Positions 7,159-14,704 of a DNA stretch of 17,347 nucleotides are shown one piece after another. The position numbers were made by a program, and so were the translations under genes. Within the stretch, counting starts at the first letter, position 1; the number at the start of each line of letters is the position of its first letter. This DNA is from Acidobacteriota bacterium (lineage in GTDB: Bacteria; Acidobacteriota; Vicinamibacteria; Vicinamibacterales; CAVVIG01), in NCBI GenBank assembly GCA_003223775.1, contig QHWK01000357.1, positions 1-17,347 on the forward strand. Reading direction: 5' to 3'. The notes beneath the pieces were generated by a model, which made no database searches, was not told the origin of the DNA, and worked only from the letters and a program-made list of their open reading frames with translations.

Positions 7159-7623
7159 CTACATCAGCTTCCCGAGCGGGCCGAGATCGAGGTTCAGATC
7201 TTCGGGCGTCAGGCCGAACCTGAGCCCGATGTCGCGGATCGTTTCCTCGAGCGTCATCAACGCCTCGCCGACGGCGGCGACTTCCTTTCGGGTCAGCGTC
7301 TTCTGCTCCATGCGGCGAATCGCCTGACGCTCCATCAGACGCCGAAGAAACTCGACGATCGTCAGCACGAGCTGCGCGACGGAGCGCTGCACGTCTTCGG
7401 TCTTGGGGTTCCAGCGCAGCGGCGCTGCGCCCCTGCGCGCCGCGGCGGTGCGCTGCTTGCCGACCAATGCGCGTGTCGGCATCCGCATGCGGCGATCGAT
7501 CTCTTCCCGCAGCGCGCGCAGCTCAGCCTTCGTGACCGGCGCGGCGGCGACGGCGCGCGCGCGGCCGGCGCGGCGCGGGCGAGCCGCGCGCGGGCGCGTC
7601 GATCGCGCGCGCCGTTTTTTCAC
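7159..7623 (-). CDS. gvpK: Gas vesicle protein GvpK
   Basis: 154 residues from GTG 7623, which overlaps the gvpS stop (GTGA). The C-terminal ~85 residues are typical GvpK: RWNPKTEDVQRSVAQLVLTIVEFLRRLMERQAIRR, then LTRKEVAAVGEALMTLEETIRDI, and the family ending GLTPEDLNLDLGPLGKL. GvpK is an accessory gas-vesicle protein needed for normal vesicle formation in other organisms. The first ~70 residues are an Arg/Ala-rich extension (RARSTRPRAARPRRAGRARA) not usual in the family; it could be disordered, or the real start could be farther in. It is the last gene of the operon, tail-to-tail with the plus-strand transporter-like gene. Confidence 0.93.
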   Translation of the reverse strand: MKKRRARSTRPRAARPRRAGRARAVAAAPVTKAELRALREEIDRRMRMPTRALVGKQRTAAARRGAAPLRWNPKTEDVQRSVAQLVLTIVEFLRRLMERQAIRRMEQKTLTRKEVAAVGEALMTLEETIRDIGLRFGLTPEDLNLDLGPLGKLM

Positions 7624-7886
7624 GCGCGGCGCTTCCGTGTCCGGCGGCGCGGCGCGCGCGACGGCATTGGCCTGTAGGGCGGCAGGACGCGATCGGCGGC
7701 GGCCAGGATGGACGAGAGGCGCAGATAGATGAGATCGACGCCGGCGACGCCGAGCGTCACGTCGCCGTCGACCATCACGCCCTTGTTCAACAGATGATCG
7801 AGGGCGTCGAGCAGGGTGGAGTCGGGCGCGTCGAGCACCTGAAGGGCGACGGCCGGCTGCAAGGGTTTCCTTCGCGCGCGCGCCAT
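7620..7886 (-). CDS. gvpS: Gas vesicle protein GvpS (GvpA-family)
   Basis: 88 residues. The GvpA-fold core is STLLDALDHLLNKGVMVDGDVTLGVAGVDLIYLRLSSILAAADRVLP. The phrases KGVMVDGD and GVAGVDLIYLRL match GvpS of Bacillus-type clusters rather than GvpA, which has KGIVIDAWVRVSLVGIELL. GvpS is a minor GvpA-like protein thought to act in nucleation or assembly of vesicles. The ATG is one base after the gvpF/L stop, preceded by GGAGTG as a likely ribosome site within the upstream stop region, and its own stop overlaps gvpK. The N-terminal 20 residues and the Arg-rich tail are basic, like other genes of this operon. Confidence 0.9.
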   Translation of the reverse strand: MARARRKPLQPAVALQVLDAPDSTLLDALDHLLNKGVMVDGDVTLGVAGVDLIYLRLSSILAAADRVLPPYRPMPSRAPRRRTRKRRA

Positions 7887-7887
7887 G

Positions 7888-8673
7888 TCACTCCTGCACG
7901 AACGTGTACGGCGGCCACGGGCCGGTGAGCGTCACGCCGTAGCCGTGCCGCGCGAGCGACTTGGCCTCGCGCGCGGTGAGCGCCTGGAACGAGTCGGCGC
8001 GCCGCCGCGAGACGAGGAACGCGGCGTCGAGCAGCAGCGGCCCTCCCTCGATCGGCAATTCGGCGGCGGTCCGGCGGCGCGATTCGCGCGCGCGCGACGC
8101 CAGCCGATCGTAGAGCGCCGCAACCGCCTCACGCGCGCGCGCCGCGAGCGCCGTCGTCCGGTCGCGCTGCGCCTTCTTCGCCGAGAGGTACGCGACGCCC
8201 GACCGGGTGGCGGCCAAGGCTCGCGGCGCGCGCTTCGCCTTCGCCGCGCCGGCCGCGCGCCCACGATCGAGCACCACGCGGACACCCCATTCCTGATGGT
8301 TCGAAACGCGCCTGACGACTCCCGCGATTCGCGCGCGCTCGGCCCGCACGTGCGCGACGGCCCGTTGGTCGCCTGTGAAGATCGTGAACAGCTTCATCGG
8401 CAGCACCGCCGTCTCGCCGACGAACGACTCGATCACCGCTTCGTGCGCCACGGCCGCGCGCGACACCCAGTCGAGATCGCCCAACCCGCGGGCGATCGCC
8501 GCCTCGCCGTAGCGATCGAGCGGCGCGTCGGCGACGGCCATGAAGAGGCCCGGCTCGACGTCGAGCAGCCGCACGCGTCCGGTGCCCGGCAGCCCCGGGG
8601 GCACGCGCGCGAGCCGCGGCCGCCGCGCCGCCGCGATCACGCAGTAGACGTAGGTGCCCTTCGCTGCGGCCAT
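7888..8673 (-). CDS. Gas vesicle protein GvpF/GvpL (full-length copy)
   Basis: 261 residues, matching the whole GvpF/L fold: N-terminal TYVYCVIAA, a first domain with LLDVEPGLFMAVADAPLDRY, the helix AVAHEAVIESFVGETAVLPMKLFTIF, a long Arg/Ala-rich helical middle, then LLLDAAFLVSR and the family end LTGPWPPYTFV. GvpF/L proteins are structural or chaperone-like accessory proteins that contact GvpA early in vesicle assembly. GvpF and GvpL cannot be told apart by eye. It begins 9 bp after the ArsA-like gene, with GAGAG just before the ATG, and ends 1 bp before gvpS. It is the useful reference for the shortened copy at 11099-11983. Confidence 0.92.
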   Translation of the reverse strand: MAAAKGTYVYCVIAAARRPRLARVPPGLPGTGRVRLLDVEPGLFMAVADAPLDRYGEAAIARGLGDLDWVSRAAVAHEAVIESFVGETAVLPMKLFTIFTGDQRAVAHVRAERARIAGVVRRVSNHQEWGVRVVLDRGRAAGAAKAKRAPRALAATRSGVAYLSAKKAQRDRTTALAARAREAVAALYDRLASRARESRRRTAAELPIEGGPLLLDAAFLVSRRRADSFQALTAREAKSLARHGYGVTLTGPWPPYTFVQE

Positions 8674-8682
8674 CTTCTCTCG

Positions 8683-10764
8683 TCAAGCCTCTTGCTTTTC
8701 CCTCTGCGTCCTTTGTTGCCCCTTGTGTCCTTGACTCGAATCCGGTTGCCGCCAGCGGCGCGCCCACTCGTCGAGCGCGCGCGCGCCGCGCGGCGGCGGC
8801 GCTGCGAGCGGCGCTTCGATCATAGCGCAGCGTCCGCGGCACAGCCGCCGGAGCGCGCTCACTTCGCGCCGCTCCGCAGCCGCCGTCGCGCGGCAGCGGG
8901 CGCAGCGGCCGGGCGACATCGTCAGCGCGTTCACGACGATTGCCGGCGCCGCGAGGCGGAGCGCGCGCAGGCGCGCGAGCAGGCGCGCCGTCTCAGCGCG
9001 CGGCACCTCGGCCGCGCGCGTGACCACGATGAAGCGCGTACGCGCGCCGTCGCGCATCAGCGCCTGCAGCGCGCGAATCGACTTGGAGATCTCGACGAGC
9101 TCCGACGCCAGCTGTCCGGGCCGCACGAGCGACTTGTATTTGAGGAGCACGCGCATCAGCACCTGCGTCCACTCGCGCGCGGCGTCCGGCATCTCGAGCA
9201 GCCGCAGCGCGTGGCCCGTCGGCGCCGTGTCGACGACGACGAGATCGTACGCGCTCCGCGCGTCGACGACCGACAGGATTCCGAAGAGCTCGTCGATCCC
9301 CGGCGGCGCGAGCTTCACCAGCTCTGGCGTGCTGCCCGCGCTCGCCGACACGGCGCCGGCGCCGAATGCCGCCGCGATCTCGTCGAGCGCCGCCTCGAGC
9401 TGCACACGGCGCGCAGCGAACGCGTGGGCGGCGTCCAGCTCGCGGACCTCGAGATTACGCGGCCCACGCGGCAGCCGACGCGCCGTATCGCCGACCGTCG
9501 CCTGGAAAACGTCGGCGAGCGAATGCGCGGGATCGGTCGAGAGCAGCAGCACGCGCCGCTTCTTATCCGCCTTCGCGATCCGCAGCGCGGCTGCCGCCGA
9601 CACCGTAGTCTTGCCGACGCCGCCCTTGCCGCCGAAGAACAGGAGTGAGGCGCGCTGGAACGCGGCGATCGATTCAGGCGCCGCGCTGTGCGCGCCCCGC
9701 CATGGCTGATGGCTGATGGCTGATGGCAAATGGTCGATGGCTGATGGTTCGGCCTTCCTCCACGATCTCCTTGCCATCAGCCCTGAGCCGTGAGCCATGA
9801 CGCGGCCGAGCGCAGCGAGGCCTCGTTGTCCGTGAGGCTCGCGCAGCTGCGCAGGCACCAGCAGGACCGATCGGCCGCGCCCGAGCCTCCGCCGAATCGT
9901 CGCGACGACGCGCCGCTCCGCCGCACGGCGTCGATCGCAGATCGGGCACGGCGCGCCGTCGGGCAGCACGCGGTTGACGACGATCGCGTCGACGTGCAGG
10001 CCGCTTTGCTCGAGCGCGCCGACGCCGTCCTCGCTTTCCGCCAGCGACATCGCCTCAGGCAGCGTCACCCAGCGGAATGTCGTCTGCCGCCGATCGCGGA
10101 GCCGCTCCGCCGTGTCGCGCGCCTGCGCGGCGAGCATCGCGATCAATCGATCGGAGGCTTCGACGCGCCCGACGCGCGCGAGCTGATCCCGGATGATCCG
10201 GTGCTGCTCCTGCAGCGCGTCGAGGATCTCGGCGACGGCCGCGACCGTATCCGGCGCCGCGAGGAGCCGCAGCGTGTGCCCGGTCGGGGCGGTGTCGATC
10301 ACGATACGCTCGTAGTCGGATTCGGAGAGCCGCGCGATTTCAAGAATGCCCAACAGCTCGTCGATGCCCGGAATCGAGAGGTCGAGCAGCGCGTTGACGT
10401 CGTCGCGATCGAGCCACGTGCCGTGCTCGAGAACGTCGCCGAGCGCGCGGCGGTTGGCGGCGAGCCAGCGCGCGAACGCGCGCGGCGCGTCGAGCTCCAC
10501 GGCGTCGACGCCGCCCGACGCGCGGCGCGGCGACGCCGACAGCCGCACGCCGAGCGCGTCGCCGAGCGAGTGCGCGGGATCGGTGGAGACGAGGAGGACG
10601 CGCCCGGAGCGATGACGCGGCGCCGCACGCGCGGACGCGTCCCGCCGACGCGCTGAGAGCGCGAAGGCGCAGGCGCAGGTCGTCTTGCCGACGCCGCCCT
10701 TGCCCGCGAAGAAGACGAAGCGGGGAGTCGATAGTGAGCGGCCGCGCCTACCGCTCTTCGTCAG
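8683..10764 (-). CDS. Tandem (two-domain) ArsA/GET3-family ATPase in the gas vesicle operon
   Basis: The open frame holds two complete ArsA/GET3 P-loop domains. Domain 1 has GKGGVGKTT (about residues 21-29, counting from 10764), STDPAHSLGD, IDTAPTGHTLRLL and a CPIC pair. Domain 2 has GKGGVGKTT (about 379-387), STDPAHSLAD, VDTAPTGHALRLL and CARC. All are deviant Walker A, switch I, switch II and zinc-type CxxC motifs of the family, which moves hydrophobic proteins to membranes (GET3) or drives arsenite efflux (ArsA). No arsenic gene is near, so a role in handling the hydrophobic GvpA-type proteins is inferred. No ATG, GTG or TTG lies before P-loop 1; the first GTG (10548) would remove it. CTG 10764, overlapping gvpG, is a tentative start. 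A heptad-repeat linker joins the domains. Confidence 0.85.
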   Translation of the reverse strand: MTKSGRRGRSLSTPRFVFFAGKGGVGKTTCACAFALSARRRDASARAAPRHRSGRVLLVSTDPAHSLGDALGVRLSASPRRASGGVDAVELDAPRAFARWLAANRRALGDVLEHGTWLDRDDVNALLDLSIPGIDELLGILEIARLSESDYERIVIDTAPTGHTLRLLAAPDTVAAVAEILDALQEQHRIIRDQLARVGRVEASDRLIAMLAAQARDTAERLRDRRQTTFRWVTLPEAMSLAESEDGVGALEQSGLHVDAIVVNRVLPDGAPCPICDRRRAAERRVVATIRRRLGRGRSVLLVPAQLREPHGQRGLAALGRVMAHGSGLMARRSWRKAEPSAIDHLPSAISHQPWRGAHSAAPESIAAFQRASLLFFGGKGGVGKTTVSAAAALRIAKADKKRRVLLLSTDPAHSLADVFQATVGDTARRLPRGPRNLEVRELDAAHAFAARRVQLEAALDEIAAAFGAGAVSASAGSTPELVKLAPPGIDELFGILSVVDARSAYDLVVVDTAPTGHALRLLEMPDAAREWTQVLMRVLLKYKSLVRPGQLASELVEISKSIRALQALMRDGARTRFIVVTRAAEVPRAETARLLARLRALRLAAPAIVVNALTMSPGRCARCRATAAAERREVSALRRLCRGRCAMIEAPLAAPPPRGARALDEWARRWRQPDSSQGHKGQQRTQREKQEA
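9700..9800. repeat. Heptameric repeat array inside the ArsA-like linker
   Basis: On the plus strand ATGGCTG-type heptads repeat from about 9703 to 9748 (ATGGCTG three times in a row, then ATGGCAA, ATGGTCG, ATGGCTG, ATGGTTC). From 9799 back to 9772 the minus strand carries the same type (ATGGCTC, ACGGCTC, AGGGCTG, ATGGCAA). The two arrays face each other; GGCTGATGG (9739-9747) pairs perfectly with CCATCAGCC (9774-9782). The array stays in frame and encodes the linker between the two ATPase domains. Confidence 0.75.
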
Positions 10765-11044
10765 GCTCGAAGCTCTCGATGTCGACGCCGGTGATCTTGT
10801 CCTCGGGCGACATCGTGAGAGCGCCCTGCTGCGGGCGCTTGATCTCGCGGATTCTGGCGAGCACGTCGCGCTCGATCCTGGCGAACTCCTTCTCGGTGAT
10901 CTCGCCGAGCTCGAGCTGCATCTGCGCCTCGAGCAGCTGATCGCGCAGCGCCGTGTCGTCGTTCATCTCGGCTTCGGCGGCGGCGACCACCTTCTCGAGG
11001 ACGAACCGCAGGCTGCCGATCAGGATCGAGTCCAGGATGAACAC
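10748..11044 (-). CDS. gvpG: Gas vesicle protein GvpG
   Basis: 98 residues from GTG 11044. It is a small, charged helical protein: MFILDSILIGSLRFVLEKVVAAAEAE, then LRDQLLEAQMQLELGEITEKEFARIERDVLARIREIK. The LxxGEITEKEFxxxExxLLxR pattern is the GvpG signature. The usual length is 80-100 residues; here an extra acidic tail (DKITGVDIESFEPDEER) follows. GvpG is an accessory protein that works with GvpF/L in early vesicle assembly. No ribosome site is evident. The start is preceded by a heptad repeat array, and its end overlaps the 5' part of the ArsA-like frame. Confidence 0.88.
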   Translation of the reverse strand: MFILDSILIGSLRFVLEKVVAAAEAEMNDDTALRDQLLEAQMQLELGEITEKEFARIERDVLARIREIKRPQQGALTMSPEDKITGVDIESFEPDEER

Positions 11045-11052
11045 GTCAGCGC

Positions 11053-11095
11053 CGATGGCTGATGGCTGATGGCTGATGGCTGACGGCTGACGGCG
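11053..11095. repeat. Heptameric repeat array upstream of gvpG
   Basis: Between gvpF/L and gvpG the plus strand reads ATGGCTG four times in tandem and then ACGGCTG-type units twice. The unit is the same as in the ArsA-like linker about 1.3 kb away. It fills almost the whole 54-bp spacer, so it also lies in the gvpG translation-initiation region. Confidence 0.85.
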
Positions 11096-11098
11096 ATC

Positions 11099-11983
11099 TC
11101 ATGCTTTCTCGAGCTTGAGCCTGATGTTGACGAAATTGTACGGCGGCCACGGCCCCGTGTACTTGAACGTCAGCTTGTCGAAGCGCGCGGCGATCGATTT
11201 CACTTTCGTGTCGAACGCCGATTCCTCATCGCGCGAGATGAGGAACGCGGCGTTCATGATCATCTTGTCGCCGATCGGCTTGTTGATGCGCGAGGCGACC
11301 GACACTTCGCGCAGCTGCTCGAGGATGTCGGCGACGTAGCGCTCCGAGCGCGCCTGCAGCGCGGAATCGATCAGGCGGCCGTACTGCATGCGCGCGAAGT
11401 AGGTCGGCCCCTTCTGGCCGGAGATCTCCTTCTTCAGGCGGCTGATGTCCTCGTCCTCGAGCTCCACCTCGCGCACGGCCTGATCGCGATCCCAGAGGAC
11501 CTTGAGGCCGAACTCGAGCTTGTTCTGCATCTTGTTCAGCACGTCGCCGAAGGCCTCCGCGGCCGATCGCAGCAGCTCGACGATGTCCTCGCGCGTCTTG
11601 AAGATCGTGCCGAACGACATCGGGATGACCGTATGCTCGCGCATCACCGTCTCGGACGGCTCGGCGCCGATGCCGATCGGGCCGAAGCGCAGGGGATCGC
11701 CCGACTCGATGATGCAGTAGACGTATTTCCCGCGGCTCGCGCTCCCCGCAGACCCGGGCGTCGCGATCGTCGTCCGGCCGCCGTGGACCGTCTTCTCGGC
11801 GACGCGGCGATCGCCGCGCGCCGATTTCGCCGACGTCACCTTGGCCGATGCGCGCGCTCCGCCGTTGTTCTTGCCCGCCGGCTTGTCGCCGCGCCGCCGG
11901 TTCGCGGCCTTCTTCGCGGTCGCTTTCACCGCGGCCGGCGTGCGCCCCCGCTCGCCTTTGCGCGCGCTAGCTGCTCTTGGCAT
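11099..11983 (-). CDS. Gas vesicle protein GvpF/GvpL (copy with basic N-terminal extension and shortened first domain)
   Basis: 294 residues from ATG 11983, chosen because AGGAG lies 8 nt upstream; a longer frame to 12181 would run inside the response-regulator gene. Residues 1-85 are a Lys/Arg/Ala-rich, probably disordered tail. GvpF/L begins at KYVYCII (~86-92), then LRFGPIGIGAEPS, TVIPMSFGTIFKT, NKMQNKLEFGLKVLWDRDQ, FARMQYGRLIDSAL, MIMNAAFLISRDEES and the family end YTGPWPPYNFVNI. From YVYC to the V[IL]PM motif is 36 residues, against 86 in the copy at 7888-8673. The segment that normally carries the AAVVSD-type strand and following helix is missing in frame. It starts 17 bp inside the upstream receiver gene. 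Role as for GvpF/L: assembly of the vesicle shell. Confidence 0.9.
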   Translation of the reverse strand: MPRAASARKGERGRTPAAVKATAKKAANRRRGDKPAGKNNGGARASAKVTSAKSARGDRRVAEKTVHGGRTTIATPGSAGSASRGKYVYCIIESGDPLRFGPIGIGAEPSETVMREHTVIPMSFGTIFKTREDIVELLRSAAEAFGDVLNKMQNKLEFGLKVLWDRDQAVREVELEDEDISRLKKEISGQKGPTYFARMQYGRLIDSALQARSERYVADILEQLREVSVASRINKPIGDKMIMNAAFLISRDEESAFDTKVKSIAARFDKLTFKYTGPWPPYNFVNIRLKLEKA

Positions 11984-12416
11984 AGCGGCCGCTCCTGCGG
12001 GCTTTCTTGCTGGTTGACGCGGCGGGCGCATCGAGGATCTTCCGGATCTCGCGCACGAGATCCTCGGGCAGGCACGGCTTGGTGACGAACGCGTCGCAGC
12101 CGGCCTTTTTCGCGCCTTCGGAGATGCCGGCGAGCGCGTGCCCCGTGAGCGCCACCACCGGGATCGACGCCGTCCGATCATCCGCCTTCAGCCGCCGCGT
12201 GGCCTCCCATCCGTCCATCACCGGCAGCGACAAGTCCATGAGGATGATGTCGGGGCTGGCGTCGACGGCGCGCTGCAGCGCCTCGAGCCCGTTCCCCGCG
12301 CCGATCACGTCGAAGCCGGAGAACTCCAGGTACTCGGTGTACATCTCGCGCGCATCGGGATAGTCGTCCACGAGGAGCACGCGCGGACGGTCCGACTTCT
12401 CAGGCCGTGCAGTCAT
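11967..12416 (-). CDS. Stand-alone receiver-domain response regulator
   Basis: 149 residues, a single CheY-like receiver with no output domain. Key residues: acidic pair D17/D18 in LLVDDYPDAR, phospho-acceptor D61 in IILMDLSLPVMDGW, T91 in VVALTGHA and K113 in FVTKP. The last ~20 residues are basic (STSKKARRSGRYAKSS). The ATG overlaps the TGA of the histidine kinase (ATGA), so it is the cognate partner and co-translated. Without a DNA-binding domain it must act by protein contact or as a phosphorelay intermediate. The gas-vesicle gene immediately downstream overlaps its 3' end, tying it to this operon. Confidence 0.92.
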   Translation of the reverse strand: MTARPEKSDRPRVLLVDDYPDAREMYTEYLEFSGFDVIGAGNGLEALQRAVDASPDIILMDLSLPVMDGWEATRRLKADDRTASIPVVALTGHALAGISEGAKKAGCDAFVTKPCLPEDLVREIRKILDAPAASTSKKARRSGRYAKSS

Positions 12417-14704
12417 TTTCGTCCCTTGGTGGGCAGCGTCAACGTAAACGTGGATCCCTTGGCGACCTGGCTCTGCACCGTGATCTCGCCGTCGAGCATC
12501 TGCGCGAGGCGTCGGCAGATCGACAACCCGAGGCCCGTGCCGCCGTAGGCCCGCGTCGGCGAGTTATCGAGCTGGCGGAAGTCTTCGAAGACGCGCTCCT
12601 GATCGGCGGGCGCGATGCCGATGCCGGTGTCGGTGACCGACAGCGAGAGCCGCCGATCGCGCGCGGCGAGCCGCGCGGCGATCGTGACGCCGCCGTGGTG
12701 CGTGAATTTGAGCGCGTTGGTCAAGAGGTTCAGGAGGATCTGCTTCACCTTCTGCCGGTCGCTCGTGATTGGCTTCAGATCTTTCGGCAGATCGAGCGTA
12801 ATCGCAAGCTTCGATCGCAGGATGATCGGCTCGAGCTCGGCCTTGACCTCGCCGACCAGGTCGGGCACGCGGAACGTCGAGAGCTGCAGCGGCATCCGGC
12901 CCGCTTCGATGCGCGAGATGTCGAGGATCTCGTTGATGATCGTGAGGAGGTGACGGCCGTTCGACTCGATGCGGGCCAGCTGCCGCTTCACCGCCGGCTC
13001 GACCGCCCCCGCGACGCCCTGGAGGAGCATCGACGTATAGCCGAGCATCGCGTTGAGCGGCGTCCGGAACTCGTGCGACATGTTCGCGAGGAACTGCGAC
13101 TTCAACGCCGAAGCCTGCTCGAGCTCGATCGCCTGGCGCCGCAGCAGCTCGTTCTGCTGCGCGATGTCGGCGGTGGCCGCCTGAATCTTCCGCTCGAGCT
13201 CATCGGACGCCTGTTTCAGCTGCTCGTACAGGCGCGCCTTCTCGATCGCCTCGCGGCGGTCGTGCAGGATCGTGACGACCGCCGTCAGCTCGCCGTGCTC
13301 GGAGAGGATCTTGCCCGCGATCGCCTCGACCGGCATCGCCTCGCCCGTCTTCGGATCGACGAGGCCGATCTCGCCGACGCGCCGCTGGTCGGCGCTCACC
13401 AGCATGCCGGCGATGAACGACGAGAAATGCGCGTCGTTGGTCTGCACCCACCGCTGCTCGATCTCGCTCGCGTACATCGGGATCGTGAACAGGCGCTCGG
13501 ACGGCTCGTTCATCAGCGACGTCGCGCCGCCCGCGTCGGTCACGACGATCGGATCGGCGACCGAGTCGATGATCAGGTTCAATCGATCGCTCTCCGCGCG
13601 CGCCTGCACTTCGGCGATGCGCATCTTGCGGTAGTTGTCTTCGATCTCCTCGCTCGCGCGCCGCAGGTCGGTGACGTTGCGCAGAATCGAGACGACGCCG
13701 CTGCCCTGCCGCGGATCCTCGGTCACCGTGCTGAGCAGCTCGAACACGAGATCCGATCCGTCGACCGGGTTGACCAGCAGGAGCTCGCGCCGGGTCGCGG
13801 CCGTCTCTTCGATCGCCTTGCTCGAGAGCGCGGACGACAACAGCATGTTGTTCATCCGCACGGCGCCGCGGCGCCCCTCGCTCTCCTCCTCCGACGCAGT
13901 GAACAGCGTGAGCGCGCGCGCGTTCGCGATGAGCAGCCGCCCTTCGGTGTCGGTGAGCAGAATCGGGTCGGTGACGGCGTTGATGATGCTGTAGAGCAGC
14001 GACCGCTCGCGCCCCTGCCGGCGATCGCCTTCGGTCAGCGCCTGCTGCCGCAGAATCTGATCGATCCGCTGGCCGAGGACGGAGGCGAACCAGTGGAAGT
14101 CGGCGTCGAGCGGCCGCGTGTCGCCGACCAGCAGCAGACCGAAGGCGTCCTCGTCGAACCCGGAGACGCCGAGCGGCACGGCATGGAACGGCAGGTCCTC
14201 GAACGGCGTCGACGGCCGCCGGCGGCGATCGGCCGCCGAGTGCGGCGCGGGGAAGAACATCGCCTTGCGGTGGATGAACGCGGGGACGAGCGGGTTGTTC
14301 CAGTCCTCGAGCGAGATCGTGTAGCTCGCGATCCCCGATCCGGCAATGCCGTACGAGCCGATGACGTAGAGCACCTGCTCCGCCTCGGGCCGGATCAGAC
14401 AGATGGATTGCGTGAGGTGGAGGACTTCGGCGAGCCACTGCAGCGCCAGCTGCGTACAGTCGGAGAGCTCCGCGCGCGCGACGAAGCCTTCGAGCAGCCG
14501 GACGCGCGCCGCGAGCAGATCGGTTTCGTCCGCGCCGCCTTCCTCCACGGCCACGCGGACGCGCGGCACGCCGGTGTACAGCGCCGCGGTTCCGTTGCCT
14601 CTAGCCGCGGCTCGCCGAGGCTCGGCGACGGCCACGAGCGCGGCTGCCGGTACCGGCATTGAGCTGGGCCCGGAGGGCGGCGTTTTCAGCAATGACTTCC
14701 TCAT
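12413..14704 (-). CDS. Soluble GAF-PAS-PAS sensor histidine kinase
   Basis: 763 residues, no membrane segment, so a cytoplasmic sensor. A GAF-like domain spans about residues 45-220 (LLEGFVARAELSDCTQLALQWLAEVLHL onward). Two PAS domains follow: AVTDPILLTDTEGRLLIANARAL near 240 and SVADPIVVTDAGGATSLMN near 370. A coiled coil (QLKQASDELERKIQAATADIAQQ) leads into HisKA with H544 in SHEFRTPLNAML. HATPase_c has the N box LLTNALKFT, G1 DTGIGIAP and G2 GGTGLGLSI. The start at 14704 has GAAGG 8 nt upstream but overlaps gvpA by 104 bp; ATG 14659 or GTG 14569 are alternatives. It pairs with the receiver overlapping its stop. Its signal is unknown; GAF/PAS sensing of redox, light or a small ligand is possible. 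Confidence 0.93.
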   Translation of the reverse strand: MRKSLLKTPPSGPSSMPVPAAALVAVAEPRRAAARGNGTAALYTGVPRVRVAVEEGGADETDLLAARVRLLEGFVARAELSDCTQLALQWLAEVLHLTQSICLIRPEAEQVLYVIGSYGIAGSGIASYTISLEDWNNPLVPAFIHRKAMFFPAPHSAADRRRRPSTPFEDLPFHAVPLGVSGFDEDAFGLLLVGDTRPLDADFHWFASVLGQRIDQILRQQALTEGDRRQGRERSLLYSIINAVTDPILLTDTEGRLLIANARALTLFTASEEESEGRRGAVRMNNMLLSSALSSKAIEETAATRRELLLVNPVDGSDLVFELLSTVTEDPRQGSGVVSILRNVTDLRRASEEIEDNYRKMRIAEVQARAESDRLNLIIDSVADPIVVTDAGGATSLMNEPSERLFTIPMYASEIEQRWVQTNDAHFSSFIAGMLVSADQRRVGEIGLVDPKTGEAMPVEAIAGKILSEHGELTAVVTILHDRREAIEKARLYEQLKQASDELERKIQAATADIAQQNELLRRQAIELEQASALKSQFLANMSHEFRTPLNAMLGYTSMLLQGVAGAVEPAVKRQLARIESNGRHLLTIINEILDISRIEAGRMPLQLSTFRVPDLVGEVKAELEPIILRSKLAITLDLPKDLKPITSDRQKVKQILLNLLTNALKFTHHGGVTIAARLAARDRRLSLSVTDTGIGIAPADQERVFEDFRQLDNSPTRAYGGTGLGLSICRRLAQMLDGEITVQSQVAKGSTFTLTLPTKGRK

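Noticed and set aside
8686..8740. Purine-rich low-complexity sequence at the ArsA-like C-terminus as a possible dispersed repeat
   Set aside because: It encodes the hydrophilic tail SSQGHKGQQRTQREKQ and resembles intergenic repeats of the AAGGACACAAGG type, but only one copy is in the window, so it cannot be supported.
7885..9648. 587-codon plus-strand open frame antisense to gvpF/L and the ArsA-like gene
   Set aside because: Arg/His-rich composition with no domain; it is the GC-bias shadow of minus-strand genes that have clear families.
11984..12181. Longer start for the first gvpF/L copy at 12181
   Set aside because: The extension is antisense-like Arg/Ser-rich sequence inside the receiver gene; ATG 11983 has a good AGGAG and a natural 17-bp overlap.
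12407..14662. 751-codon plus-strand open frame antisense to the histidine kinase
   Set aside because: Arg/Glu/Asp-rich shadow; the opposite strand encodes a kinase with every conserved box.
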